Source: Betaproteobacteria bacterium
GTDB lineage: Bacteria > Pseudomonadota > Gammaproteobacteria > Burkholderiales > Ga0077523
NCBI GenBank assembly: GCA_025350245.1
Contig: JANXYG010000008.1
Location: forward strand, 1 to 32,879
Direction: 5' to 3'
Length of the DNA: 32,879 nucleotides
The notes beneath the pieces are model-generated. The model was not told where the DNA came from. It worked only from the letters and a program-made list of their open reading frames with translations, and did not search any database. Of this stretch, positions 1-7,509 are shown piece by piece. How positions within the stretch are numbered: position 1 is the stretch's first letter; each line of letters starts with the position of its first letter. Made by a program: the position numbers and the translations under genes.

Positions 1-6
1 GCATAT

Positions 7-34
7 CTGCATAATCGTTTTTACGATTATGCAG
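7..34. repeat. Perfect 12-bp palindrome with 4-nt loop
   Basis: Arms CTGCATAATCGT and ACGATTATGCAG flank a TTTT loop, and a further partial copy (TTATGCAG) follows at 35-42. The GCATAAT/ATTATGC core also occurs in the terminal repeats of the RIT element at 9747-9757, 9803-9813 and 12909-12919. It could be a recombinase-type site or the end of an element outside the window, or a simple hairpin. No gene is attached to it here. Confidence 0.5.
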
Positions 35-70
35 TTATGCAGGCCTGACCCCAGCGTTCTGACACAAGGC

Positions 71-92
71 TCCGGAGGCTATCGCCTCCGGA
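71..92. repeat. GC hairpin downstream of DGR target gene 1
   Basis: A perfect 9-bp stem (TCCGGAGGC / GCCTCCGGA) with a TATC loop lies just past the terminator of target gene 1. The same GGCTATCGCC hairpin design recurs at 32737-32784, downstream of the second target. In studied DGRs, GC-rich hairpins or cruciforms just 3' of the VR promote mutagenic homing. Here the element sits about 130 bp beyond the VR, so that role is inferred. Confidence 0.6.
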
Positions 93-96
93 CCCC

Positions 97-113
97 AAAA
101 AGGGCCGAAGCCC
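97..113 (-). terminator. Intrinsic terminator of target gene 1
   Basis: On the minus strand the sequence reads GGGC-TTCG-GCCC followed by TTTTT, a short stem with a stable UUCG tetraloop and a U-tract, 10-25 bp after the target stop codon. The same motif follows target gene 2 at 32790-32805. Confidence 0.6.
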
Positions 114-122
114 CCTAAGTGC

Positions 123-761
123 CTAAGATCCGACTGGCCACTGGCGGCGCATCACCATCACGGCCGCAAGACCCGACAGCAGCAGCGCTACCATCCCGGG
201 CTCCGGTACCGCGGCCACATCGCCAGGGCGTACAGCCAAGGCGTAAAGGTCGAAGTGCTTGCCGGCGGCGTACTGAGCGCCAGTGAGGGTACTGAAGTTC
301 CACGCGGCGCCAGGACTCGGCGCGTACTCCGTACCCGACCAGTAATAGTTGGACTGCAGGTTCTTGAAGGGGCCGGTATTCGACAGCGGTCCGCCTGCCG
401 CATTGCCCAGGGCCGTGTAGTACAGCTCGCCCATCTGGCTACCGGTGCAGTTGTAATTGAAGCCACATCCCGGATCCGCCACGGGCAGCGACCAGCCACC
501 GAACGTTCCCACCGTCAGCCCTGCCGCCCAGTTCCTGGCATCGTCCCAGACCAATCCGGTGTTGTTGCCCGTCAGGTACCACGTCGCATCGAGCACCATG
601 TCGTAGGCGAACTGCGCATCCGCCTCAACCACGGTTGCGTGCCCGCTGATGTCCCGCAGTTCCAGCGCCGCCAGCGCTGACCCTGCCTGTGCCAGTGCGG
701 CTACCGCCAATGCCAGTGTCACGCGCTTGACAGCCGCGTGAAGACCTTTCATGTTCTTCAT
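123..761 (-). CDS. DGR target gene 1: exported DUF1566-like protein with PEP-CTERM tail
   Basis: The 212-residue product starts at the ATG at 761, which has GGAG six bases upstream; the open frame runs further but lacks signals. Residues 1-31 look like a signal peptide (basic, then an Ala/Leu-rich core ending SALA). The middle is a DUF1566/Lcl-type domain (GNNTGLVWDDARNWAA, GGWSLP, YYWSGTEYAP) of the C-type-lectin-like kind used by many DGR targets. Residues 134-180 are encoded by the variable repeat. They are followed at 185-189 by VPEPG, a hydrophobic segment and RR, the PEP-CTERM exosortase sorting signal. The protein is therefore probably exported, processed and displayed at the cell surface. 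It lies on the same strand as the DGR cassette at 30338-32879 but about 31 kb from it. The family and tail are clear; the ligand is unknown. Confidence 0.9.
   Translation of the reverse strand: MKNMKGLHAAVKRVTLALAVAALAQAGSALAALELRDISGHATVVEADAQFAYDMVLDATWYLTGNNTGLVWDDARNWAAGLTVGTFGGWSLPVADPGCGFNYNCTGSQMGELYYTALGNAAGGPLSNTGPFKNLQSNYYWSGTEYAPSPGAAWNFSTLTGAQYAAGKHFDLYALAVRPGDVAAVPEPGMVALLLSGLAAVMVMRRQWPVGS
223..360 (-). repeat. DGR variable repeat (VR1)
   Basis: This stretch aligns without gaps to the template repeat at 31923-32060 (offset 31700). On the coding strand, 17 template adenines between 32016 and 31940 are replaced by other bases, while only one non-adenine position differs in that stretch. 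A few non-A differences lie at the edges (partners of 31931, 32045, 32047, 32053, 32060), which suggests the active VR spans roughly 232-317. The matching GCCCTGG edge at 223-229 is the likely site of the initiation-of-mutagenic-homing end. The substitutions fall in Asn/Asp codons of the lectin-like domain. Confidence 0.95.
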
Positions 762-864
762 CTTGTCTCCAGAGATCGTGTTGTTGCTGGTTCGATCGGC
801 TCGGGGGGGTGAAGAGAGCACAGACGGCTTTCGTCCCTCTTCGGTTCGGGAAAATGCTCTCGAT

Positions 865-886
865 TGTCAAGTTACCCCCCCCCCCC
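865..886 (-). promoter_or_regulatory. Candidate -35 box next to a G12 tract upstream of target gene 1
   Basis: On the minus strand a run of 12 G (886-875) is followed by TAAC and a consensus TTGACA (870-865), about 105 bp before the target start codon. No convincing -10 box is seen at 16-18 bp spacing, so the promoter is a guess from the -35 match. A second run of seven C lies in the presumed leader (809-803). Confidence 0.35.
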
Positions 887-1015
887 GAGATGTCAATGGC
901 AATTGCCCGCAATAGCTGCCGCGTTGTCGGTTTCAGTCTGGTGCCGGCAGCACATGGAGAGCCCCGGACGGGCCTGCATCATTGACGACGAAAGCGGAAA
1001 CGAGCGCCCGTCTGG

Positions 1016-2239
1016 CTATGCGATCGCACCCGCCGCTCGCAACGCCGCGATCCGCGCATCGTTGCATCCCAGCCACTCGCGCAGCACGGCGTCGGTGTGC
1101 TCCGCCAGGCGCGGCGGCGGCAGGCGGTATTCGACGGCACTTTCCGACAAGCGCAACGGACTCGCCACCAGGCCGAGCATGCCGGCAACCGGATCGGGCA
1201 GATCGACCCGCAGGCCGCGCGCCTGCACTTGCGGATCGGCAAACACCGCGGCCATGTCGTTGATCGGCGCGCACGGCACTCCCACCGCCGTGAGGGCTTC
1301 GACCCAGGACGCGACCGGGCGCGCCGCCACGATCGCGGCAACAACGGCGATCACGTGCTCGCGATGGCGAACGCGCGCCTCGTTGGTCGCGAAGCGCGCG
1401 TCGTCCAGCAACCCACGGCAATCGGCCGCGCCGCAGAAGCGCTCGAACTGCGCGTCGTTGCCGGCGGTGAGCATCACGTGACCGTCGCTCGCGTGGAAGA
1501 TCTGCGACGGCACCACGCTCGGATGACCACTGCCTACGCGACCTGAGACGACGCCGGCGCCGAGCCACGCCTGCGCGGTGTTGACCATGGTGGCGACCTG
1601 CACGTCGAGCAACGCCATGTCGACCTGCTGGCCACGGCCGCTGGTCTGCCGATGCATCAGCGCCGCGACGATGCCCAGCGCCGAATACACCCCGGTCATC
1701 ACATCGATGACGGCGATGCCGGCGCGTTGCGGACCACCACCGGGCAGGTCGTCGCGTTCACCGGTCACGCTCATCAAGCCACCCAATGCCTGGGCGATCG
1801 GGTCGTATCCGGGCCGGGGGGCATAAGGACCAGTCTGCCCATAGCCGGTGACGGAGCAATAGACCAGTCGCGGATTCGCCGCCGTGAGCGTGGCATGGTC
1901 GAGGCCGTGGCGCGCGAGGTCACCCACCTTGAAGTTCTCGATCAGCACATCGGCGCCAGCCGCGAGTTCTCGCACCAGCGCCTGACCACCGGCGTGGGCC
2001 AGGTCGATGGCGATCGAACGCTTGCCGCGATTGGCGCACAGGAAATAGGTGCTCTCGCGGGTTTCGTTGCCAGCGGCATCTCGCAGGTAAGGCGGCCCCC
2101 AGGCGCGGGTGTCGTCGCCGCTGCCGGGACGCTCCACCTTGACCACATCCGCGCCGAGGTCCGCGAGGATCTGGCCCGCCAACGGGCCAGCGAGAACCCG
2201 TGTCAGGTCAAGGACCCGGATACCGGCGAGCGGCCCCAT
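1016..2239 (-). CDS. CaiB/BaiF family III CoA-transferase
   Basis: The 407-residue product is a normal-length family III CoA-transferase, which moves CoA between a donor acyl-CoA and a carboxylic acid. The N-terminus (GIRVLDLTRVLAGPLAGQ, then LGADVVKVERP) and the motif RSIAIDL are typical. Asp179 in AGIAVIDVMTG sits where the family's catalytic aspartate is expected. It starts 3 bp after the stop of the Bug-type binding protein gene, so the two are one operon. That pairing, common in Burkholderiales, suggests uptake and CoA activation of an organic acid. The substrate cannot be read from the sequence. Confidence 0.9.
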   Translation of the reverse strand: MGPLAGIRVLDLTRVLAGPLAGQILADLGADVVKVERPGSGDDTRAWGPPYLRDAAGNETRESTYFLCANRGKRSIAIDLAHAGGQALVRELAAGADVLIENFKVGDLARHGLDHATLTAANPRLVYCSVTGYGQTGPYAPRPGYDPIAQALGGLMSVTGERDDLPGGGPQRAGIAVIDVMTGVYSALGIVAALMHRQTSGRGQQVDMALLDVQVATMVNTAQAWLGAGVVSGRVGSGHPSVVPSQIFHASDGHVMLTAGNDAQFERFCGAADCRGLLDDARFATNEARVRHREHVIAVVAAIVAARPVASWVEALTAVGVPCAPINDMAAVFADPQVQARGLRVDLPDPVAGMLGLVASPLRLSESAVEYRLPPPRLAEHTDAVLREWLGCNDARIAALRAAGAIA

Positions 2240-2242
2240 TTG

Positions 2243-3226
2243 CTAGTCGAGTGAAATGCCGGCGCGCTTGACCACCACGGCCCAATACCGGGTCTCGCGT
2301 TTCATCAGCGCCGCGTAGTCGTCGGGGCCGAGCGAACGCGATTCGAAGCCCTGCTCGGCCAGTCGCTGGCGGAATGCGGGGTCGGCCGCGAGCTGCATCA
2401 ACTCGCGGGTGAGGCGCGCGATCACCGGCTTCGGTGTCGACGCCGGCGCGAACACGCCGAGCCATGATTCAGCCAGGTAACCGGGCAGCGCCGCCTCGGC
2501 CATGGTGGGCACGTCGGGCAGCGCGGGAACACGCGCGGCGTTGGTGACCGCCAGCGCCCTGAGCTTGCCTGAGCGGATGTGCTGCAGCGTCGCCGCAACG
2601 CTGTCGAACATCACATTTACCCGCCCCGCGATCAGATCGAGATGGGCCGGCGCGCTGCCTTTGTAGGGCACGTGCACCATGTGGATACCGGCCATGTGCT
2701 GAAACAACTCGCCCTCGAGCTGCGAGATGGTGCCCACGCCCTGCGATGCCATGATCAAGCCTTCGGGCTTCGCCCTGGCGATGGCGATGAGCTGCTTCAC
2801 ATCGGCGGCGCCGATGGCCGGATCGACCACCAGTACATGCGGCACGAACGCGACCGTCGCCACCGGCGCGAAATCGCGCGTCAGGTCGAACTTCGGTCGC
2901 GCGTACAACGATGCGCCTGCCGCATAGACGGTCGACGGTGCCATCAGCAACGTATAGCCATCGGGTGAGGCGCGCGCCACAACTTCGCCGCCGAGCACCG
3001 CGCCGGCACCCGGACGATTCTCGACGATGACGTTCTGACCGAGCCGCTTGCCGAGCGCATCGGCGGTGAGGCGCGACAGAATGTCGGTGGCGCCGGCCGG
3101 GGTGAATGGCGCGATCAGCCGCACCGGACGGAGCGGCCAGGGTTCGTCTGCCTGCGCATTTGCCAGGATGAGGATCAGGCTCGACACTGCTGCGCACCAA
3201 AGCGCCCGCTGCAGACTGCGGCTCAA
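2243..3226 (-). CDS. Bug/TctC family tripartite tricarboxylate-type solute-binding protein
   Basis: The 327-residue product is a periplasmic Bug receptor. I place the start at the TTG at 3226 because GGGGAGAA stands just upstream and the protein then opens with a signal peptide (about 25 residues, ending ANAQA). The mature part shows family motifs: PVRLIAPFTPAGATDILSR, then VENRPGAGAVLGGEVVA, SPDGYTLL, and VPYKGSAPAHLDLIAGRV. No TctA/TctB membrane genes are adjacent, which is usual for orphan Bug proteins. It is co-transcribed with the CoA-transferase downstream. Bug proteins bind small carboxylates or related solutes; the ligand here is unknown. Confidence 0.9.
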   Translation of the reverse strand: MSRSLQRALWCAAVSSLILILANAQADEPWPLRPVRLIAPFTPAGATDILSRLTADALGKRLGQNVIVENRPGAGAVLGGEVVARASPDGYTLLMAPSTVYAAGASLYARPKFDLTRDFAPVATVAFVPHVLVVDPAIGAADVKQLIAIARAKPEGLIMASQGVGTISQLEGELFQHMAGIHMVHVPYKGSAPAHLDLIAGRVNVMFDSVAATLQHIRSGKLRALAVTNAARVPALPDVPTMAEAALPGYLAESWLGVFAPASTPKPVIARLTRELMQLAADPAFRQRLAEQGFESRSLGPDDYAALMKRETRYWAVVVKRAGISLD

Positions 3227-3361
3227 GCGATTCTCCCCGGGATGCTGGCGATGTCCAGCCGGATGGGACTCTATCGCTGGAGGCCGGAGACCACAACGTT
3301 CGATCGTGACGGAGAAGGGCAACGCGGGACTGAGCCGCGCTCAGCACCGCAGTGTCCCCCG

Positions 3362-3418
3362 AGGATGCTGCGCCCCCTGGAGGGGAAAGCCTCAGCGCAG
3401 CGCAGGCCGGGGGGGGGG
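3362..3418. repeat. Intergenic GC-rich repeat ending in a G10 tract
   Basis: The stretch contains CGCCCCCTGGAGGGG, CAGCGCAGCGCAGG and a run of ten G (3409-3418). It resembles REP-like palindromic intergenic repeats of betaproteobacteria and lies just downstream of the outer-membrane gene, where it may act as a terminator. The family assignment is from memory. Confidence 0.4.
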
Positions 3419-3426
3419 ACGCCACC

Positions 3427-4398
3427 TCAGAAGCGGACGCTGGCCCCGGTAACCACGGCCCAGTCGGCGGTCAATTGCACGCCATTGACATAGCGATACA
3501 AAGGTAACTGCACGAAACCGTAGGCCTGGATGTCGCGGGTGATGGCGACCGCCAGACCCGGGCTGGCCAGCAGCGTGAGCCCGCCGCTCAGTGCGGATTC
3601 GGCGTTGGCGCCGGACTCGCGATTGCGCGCCAATACGTTGAGCTGGAACAAGGCAGCCACCCGCTGCGTCAGCGGATGGCGCACGCCGAGGTTCAGGGTA
3701 TAGAGATCACCCGGGCGGTACTGATCGCGAATCACCACCGCGTGCTGCACCGCGATCTGGGCGAACAGGCTGGTTCCGGCGCCGACGTGCGGCGTGGTCC
3801 ACAAGGCACCGAGAATCAGGTCGGTGCTGCCGGTGCCCGGCTGGAGCATGCGCTCGGCCACCACGCCGCCGCCATTGGCGACCTTGTACTCTCCGGTGGG
3901 AAACTTGAGTCCGAACTGCAATGCAAGCGAGGAACCGGCGGCGGCGAGGTCTGCAACGCGATAGCGCCCGACGACGCGCAAGTCACCGCGCTCCCGAAAC
4001 TGCCACGCCTCGGGCTCGGCAGTTCCGGTGGGGTCTGCGATGTGCGCGTGCGAGCGGTTGATCAGCGGTAGTTGCGCCGTGAGTCCCCACCACGGCGAGA
4101 ACGCGTGGTCGAGCGTCGCCACCAGATTGCGGTTGTAGGTGTACTGCTCGGCCGCTTCATGGTCGATGGCGATCGCCTCGTCGCGGGTCGGCGTGCGGTT
4201 GCCGGCACGCAGCCGGTCCTGCCGGATGAACTCGTAGCGCAGGTCGAGCACGGTGGCGCCACCGCCGCGCTCGAGATCGTGAGCGTCCCAGGTGGTGTTG
4301 AGCGTGCAGAAGGCCGAACCGCAGCCGGCGTTGGCAGGCGCGCAGATGAGCAAGGCGCTGCTGCCGACGACCAGACCTGCGAGCAGGACATTTTTCAT
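3427..4398 (-). CDS. Predicted outer-membrane beta-barrel protein
   Basis: The 323-residue product starts at the ATG at 4398 (MKNVLLAGLVVG), followed by a signal peptide ending near APANA. No strong Shine-Dalgarno is visible. The mature protein has a short Cys-containing N-terminus (CGSAFCTLN) and then alternating amphipathic strands rich in aromatic and small residues. It ends in Phe (VRF), as outer-membrane barrels recognised by the BAM complex do. It looks like the phenol-degradation MetA-like/transporter family of barrels. Its neighbours, zwf upstream and the Bug gene downstream on the same strand, do not reveal a role. Confidence 0.7.
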   Translation of the reverse strand: MKNVLLAGLVVGSSALLICAPANAGCGSAFCTLNTTWDAHDLERGGGATVLDLRYEFIRQDRLRAGNRTPTRDEAIAIDHEAAEQYTYNRNLVATLDHAFSPWWGLTAQLPLINRSHAHIADPTGTAEPEAWQFRERGDLRVVGRYRVADLAAAGSSLALQFGLKFPTGEYKVANGGGVVAERMLQPGTGSTDLILGALWTTPHVGAGTSLFAQIAVQHAVVIRDQYRPGDLYTLNLGVRHPLTQRVAALFQLNVLARNRESGANAESALSGGLTLLASPGLAVAITRDIQAYGFVQLPLYRYVNGVQLTADWAVVTGASVRF

Positions 4399-4485
4399 GC
4401 GCCCGAGTGTAGCGGGCAGCCCGTCGGCCGGTAATGCCATCGGCTGCGGCCAATGGTCGCAGCGCCGGCCCAAGGCCGGCACCGC

Positions 4486-6030
4486 CTATGTCACCGCGCC
4501 AGCGCCTTCCGGGTCGATCCAGTGCCGGCCATCCCGGATGAGCATCTGTGCCGCGGCCTCCGGCCCCCAGCTGCCCGCCGCATAGTTGGGAAAGTCCCTG
4601 GGCGGTAACGCCTGCCAGAGGTCGATCACCGGCGTCAGGACATCCCAGGACTCCTCCACCATATCGGCGCGCAGGAACAGCATGCGATTGCCGACCATGC
4701 AGTCGTGGATCAGGGTCTCGTAGCCGGTGGCACGCCCGTCGCTGCCCAGATCGTCGTAGCTGAAGGCCATCTCGACCTGCGCGAGATGGTTGCCCGGCCC
4801 GGGCCGCTTGGCCTGGAAGCGCAGTTGTATCCGCTCCTGCGGCTGCACCTGGATGGTGAGGCGATTGGCGTGCTGCATCGTCTCGGTCGGCAGCAAGGCG
4901 AGCGGCGCGCGACGGAACTGGATCACGATCTGGGTGTTACGCGCCGGCAGGCGTTTGCCGGTGCGCACGTAGAACGGCACGTCGGCCCAGCGCCAGTTGT
5001 CGATATGCAGCTTAAGTGCAGCGAAAGTCTCGGTGGCGGATCCGGGCGCGACATGCGCCTCGTCGCGGTAGCCGGCCACGGTTTCACCGCCCAGCATGCC
5101 GGCACTGTATTGCCCGCGCACCGCATCGCGCAGCAAGGCTTCCTCCTGCGGTCGGCGCATCGCCCGCAGCACCTTCACCTTTTCGTTGCGGACTTCCTCG
5201 TTGCCGAGAGAAGACGGTGGCTCCATCGCAATGAGACACAGCACCTGGAAGACGTGGTTCTGAACGATGTCGCGCAAGGCACCCTGCGTGTCGTAGTAGC
5301 GCCCGCGGTTCTCGACACCCAGGGATTCGGCGACGGTGACCTGCACATGATCGACGTAGTTGCGATTCCAGATCGGCTCGAAGATCCCGTTCAGGAACCG
5401 GAAGCTGAGAAGGTTCTGCACCGTCTCCTTGCCGAGGTAGTGGTCGATCCGGTAAATCTGCGATTCGTCCATGCAGGCGAGCAGTTCGCCATTGAGAGCG
5501 CGCGCCGACGCGAGGTCGCGGCCGAAGGGCTTTTCGACCACCATGCGAAACCAGCTGCCGTCGGGGGCTCGGTCACCTCCCGGCGCAATCAGGCCGGCCC
5601 CTTGCAGACCACGCGCGATCGGCGCGAACTGATCCGGCGGCACCGCGAGATACACCAGCACGTTGCCCCTGGTTCCATGGCTGGCGTGCACCTGCTCGAG
5701 TCGCTCCTTCAGCCGCTGATAGGTAGCGGAATCTTCGGTACGCCCGGCCAGATAGTGCAGACGCGGCGTGGCGGTGCCGAGAAACCCGACATCGGCGCAG
5801 TCTTCGCAGTGTCGGCTGATCGACGCCGCGGCACGTTCGCGAAAGGTTTCGTCGCTCAGACTCGAGCCGGAAACCCCGATCACCGCGAACTCGTTCGGCA
5901 GGAAGCCGTTGCGATGCAGGTTGTAGAGGGCGGGAATGAGCTTGCGCTGCGTGAGATCGCCGGAAGCGCCGAAGATCACCATCACGCAGGGCGGCGCCGC
6001 GGTGACGGTAACGGTTGGGAGAGAGTCCAT
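4486..6030 (-). CDS. zwf: Glucose-6-phosphate 1-dehydrogenase
   Basis: The 514-residue enzyme oxidises glucose 6-phosphate to 6-phosphogluconolactone, making NADPH at the entry to the oxidative pentose phosphate and Entner-Doudoroff routes. I chose the ATG at 6030 because GGAAGG lies 5 bases upstream; the frame is open beyond it. The dinucleotide loop GASGDL is at residues 21-26, EKPFGRD at 166-172 and the active-site signature RIDHYLGKE at 194-202. The length fits the family. The gene stands without pgl or edd neighbours here. All key motifs are intact. Confidence 0.97.
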   Translation of the reverse strand: MDSLPTVTVTAAPPCVMVIFGASGDLTQRKLIPALYNLHRNGFLPNEFAVIGVSGSSLSDETFRERAAASISRHCEDCADVGFLGTATPRLHYLAGRTEDSATYQRLKERLEQVHASHGTRGNVLVYLAVPPDQFAPIARGLQGAGLIAPGGDRAPDGSWFRMVVEKPFGRDLASARALNGELLACMDESQIYRIDHYLGKETVQNLLSFRFLNGIFEPIWNRNYVDHVQVTVAESLGVENRGRYYDTQGALRDIVQNHVFQVLCLIAMEPPSSLGNEEVRNEKVKVLRAMRRPQEEALLRDAVRGQYSAGMLGGETVAGYRDEAHVAPGSATETFAALKLHIDNWRWADVPFYVRTGKRLPARNTQIVIQFRRAPLALLPTETMQHANRLTIQVQPQERIQLRFQAKRPGPGNHLAQVEMAFSYDDLGSDGRATGYETLIHDCMVGNRMLFLRADMVEESWDVLTPVIDLWQALPPRDFPNYAAGSWGPEAAAQMLIRDGRHWIDPEGAGAVT

Positions 6031-6222
6031 GCGCGGCCTTCCGTTGGAACAGGAACCCGAGTGTAGTGGGTGCCGGACGACACGCAAAAAAAGAGCGCCT
6101 GGGGTCGGGGATGCCCGGGGCGCTCGAGGAGGAGGAGGAGACTTCGAACCGGCAGCAGATGCGGGGTTCTCGCGGCGACTCGCTGCCCGGGGTCGCCGTA
6201 CTCGACGAAACAGACGTTCCGT

Positions 6223-6450
6223 CTATGACACCAAGTGGGGACGAGCGGCCCGGACTTCAACCACCCCATCGGCGGCCGGCGTCATCAGGTTCGCGCAGGT
6301 GTCGCGCGTTTCGCACCGGCTGTCGCGCGGTGAACCGGCACCGCTCTCCGATGCCTGTGCGTCGATGGCAACCATGCCGACGCTCGCGGCGAGCAACAGC
6401 ACGACGGGCAAACGGCGCGTGGCTTGGAAAAGTTCTGAGATCCGTTTCAT
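6223..6450 (-). CDS. Small predicted exported protein
   Basis: The 75-residue product starts at the ATG at 6450, with AGGAG seven bases upstream. Residues 1-33 form a signal peptide (MKRISELFQATRR, then a Val/Leu-rich core ending AIDAQA). The mature part is about 42 residues and has two cysteines in DSRCETRDTC, possibly one disulfide. I recognise no family. It is divergent from the TetR gene and shares a 270-bp intergenic region containing the operator-like palindrome, so TetR may regulate it. Existence is supported by the ribosome-binding site and signal peptide rather than by homology. Confidence 0.6.
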   Translation of the reverse strand: MKRISELFQATRRLPVVLLLAASVGMVAIDAQASESGAGSPRDSRCETRDTCANLMTPAADGVVEVRAARPHLVS

Positions 6451-6648
6451 CTTGGGCTCCTTTCGGGTCCGGCGGCCTGGAAACGACATGCCGGACAGCG
6501 CTGTTTGTGATTGCAACGCAGGCGTTCGGACTGTTCCCGGGTCCCGAGCCGGGCGGTCCGCCTGCCTGCAACACCTTTTCACTCAATGTCTTGGCAAAGT
6601 CACGGGATCGACTTAATCTACGTTTCCGCGGCGAACAAACACATTAGA

Positions 6649-6673
6649 GTGAACGATGTTCACAATAGTGAAC
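6649..6673. promoter_or_regulatory. Palindromic operator, probable TetR binding site
   Basis: Three alternating half-sites, GTGAAC-GAT-GTTCAC-AATA-GTGAAC, make two overlapping perfect inverted repeats. They lie 50 bp before the tetR start codon and 200 bp before the divergent small gene. This position and symmetry fit autoregulation by the TetR-family protein at 6723-7373. Confidence 0.65.
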
Positions 6674-6722
6674 TACGTTTATTTCGTCAACAGTTTTCTG
6701 GTTAACAGCAGTCGGGGGACCC

Positions 6723-7373
6723 TTGGGAATCACCGAGCGGCGCGCGCGCGAGCGCGAAGAGATGCGCGTCCGGATCATGGAGGCGGCGCGGTGCCTGTTC
6801 GCGAAGGAAGGCTACGAAGCCGTGACCCTGCGGCGCGTTGCCGATGCGATCGAATACTCGCCGGCGGCGATCTACAAGTATTTCCAGGACAAAGACGACA
6901 TGGTCCGGGCACTGGTCGAGGACGACGTCGCGGTTCTGCTCGACGCCTTCCAGCCGGCCCTGGCCAAGTGCACACCCCTCGAGCGATTGCGCACGCTGGG
7001 CCTGGCCTACATGGACATGGCGTACGACCAGCCCAACCACTACCGGCTGATGTTCATGACGCGCATGCCCGCGGGCGCAAAGTCGGAGGCGCTGGAGGCC
7101 GGGCGCGGCGATCCCAACACCGATGCCTATGCCCTGTACGTCTCGGTGATCGCCGACTGCATCTCGCGGGGGCTGTTTCGCGACGAGTTCCTCGATCCCG
7201 AACTCGTGGCCCAGACCCTTTGGGCCGGATTGCACGGCATCGCCTCATTGCACATCACGTTCTCCGATAAACCCGGCGTGGCGTGGCGCCCGGTCCGCGA
7301 CCGGGTCCGGGTCATGCAGGACCTTCTGATAGGCGGCATGGTCAAGCCTCACGTCGAGGGTTCCGCAGCCTGA
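6723..7373 (+). CDS. TetR/AcrR family transcriptional regulator (WHG-type C-terminal domain)
   Basis: The 216-residue product starts at the TTG at 6723, preceded by GGGGGA at about the right distance; no ATG fits the domain start. The N-terminal helix-turn-helix spans about residues 14-60 (IMEAARCLFAKEGYEAVTLR, then YSPAAIYKYFQDKDD). The C-terminal ligand domain carries LWAGLHGIASL, the signature of the TetR_C WHG family. Such proteins are dimeric repressors released by small ligands. The palindromic site at 6649-6673 is the likely operator. The regulated genes are not obvious beyond itself and the small divergent gene. A 29-codon frame follows at 7376-7462 (GTG start, VGRYPLTHVNF...); I do not recognise it and do not call it. 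Confidence 0.92.
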   Translation: MGITERRAREREEMRVRIMEAARCLFAKEGYEAVTLRRVADAIEYSPAAIYKYFQDKDDMVRALVEDDVAVLLDAFQPALAKCTPLERLRTLGLAYMDMAYDQPNHYRLMFMTRMPAGAKSEALEAGRGDPNTDAYALYVSVIADCISRGLFRDEFLDPELVAQTLWAGLHGIASLHITFSDKPGVAWRPVRDRVRVMQDLLIGGMVKPHVEGSAA

Positions 7374-7509
7374 TCGTGGGCCGATACCCGCTCACCCACG
7401 TCAACTTCGCGCCCGGGCGCATGAAGAACATGCGGGAGATCGAGCCCGACATCCTGGCCTGAGGCCCGGGCTCGACGCACCAGCCGCGTGAGCCTCGCTG
7501 CATTCTCGT

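Noticed and set aside
4705-6066. Plus-strand open frame opposite zwf
   Set aside because: Shadow of zwf, which has every glucose-6-phosphate dehydrogenase motif.
6141-6149. tRNA T-loop-like TTCGAACC
   Set aside because: No acceptor, D or anticodon stems can be formed around it on either strand.
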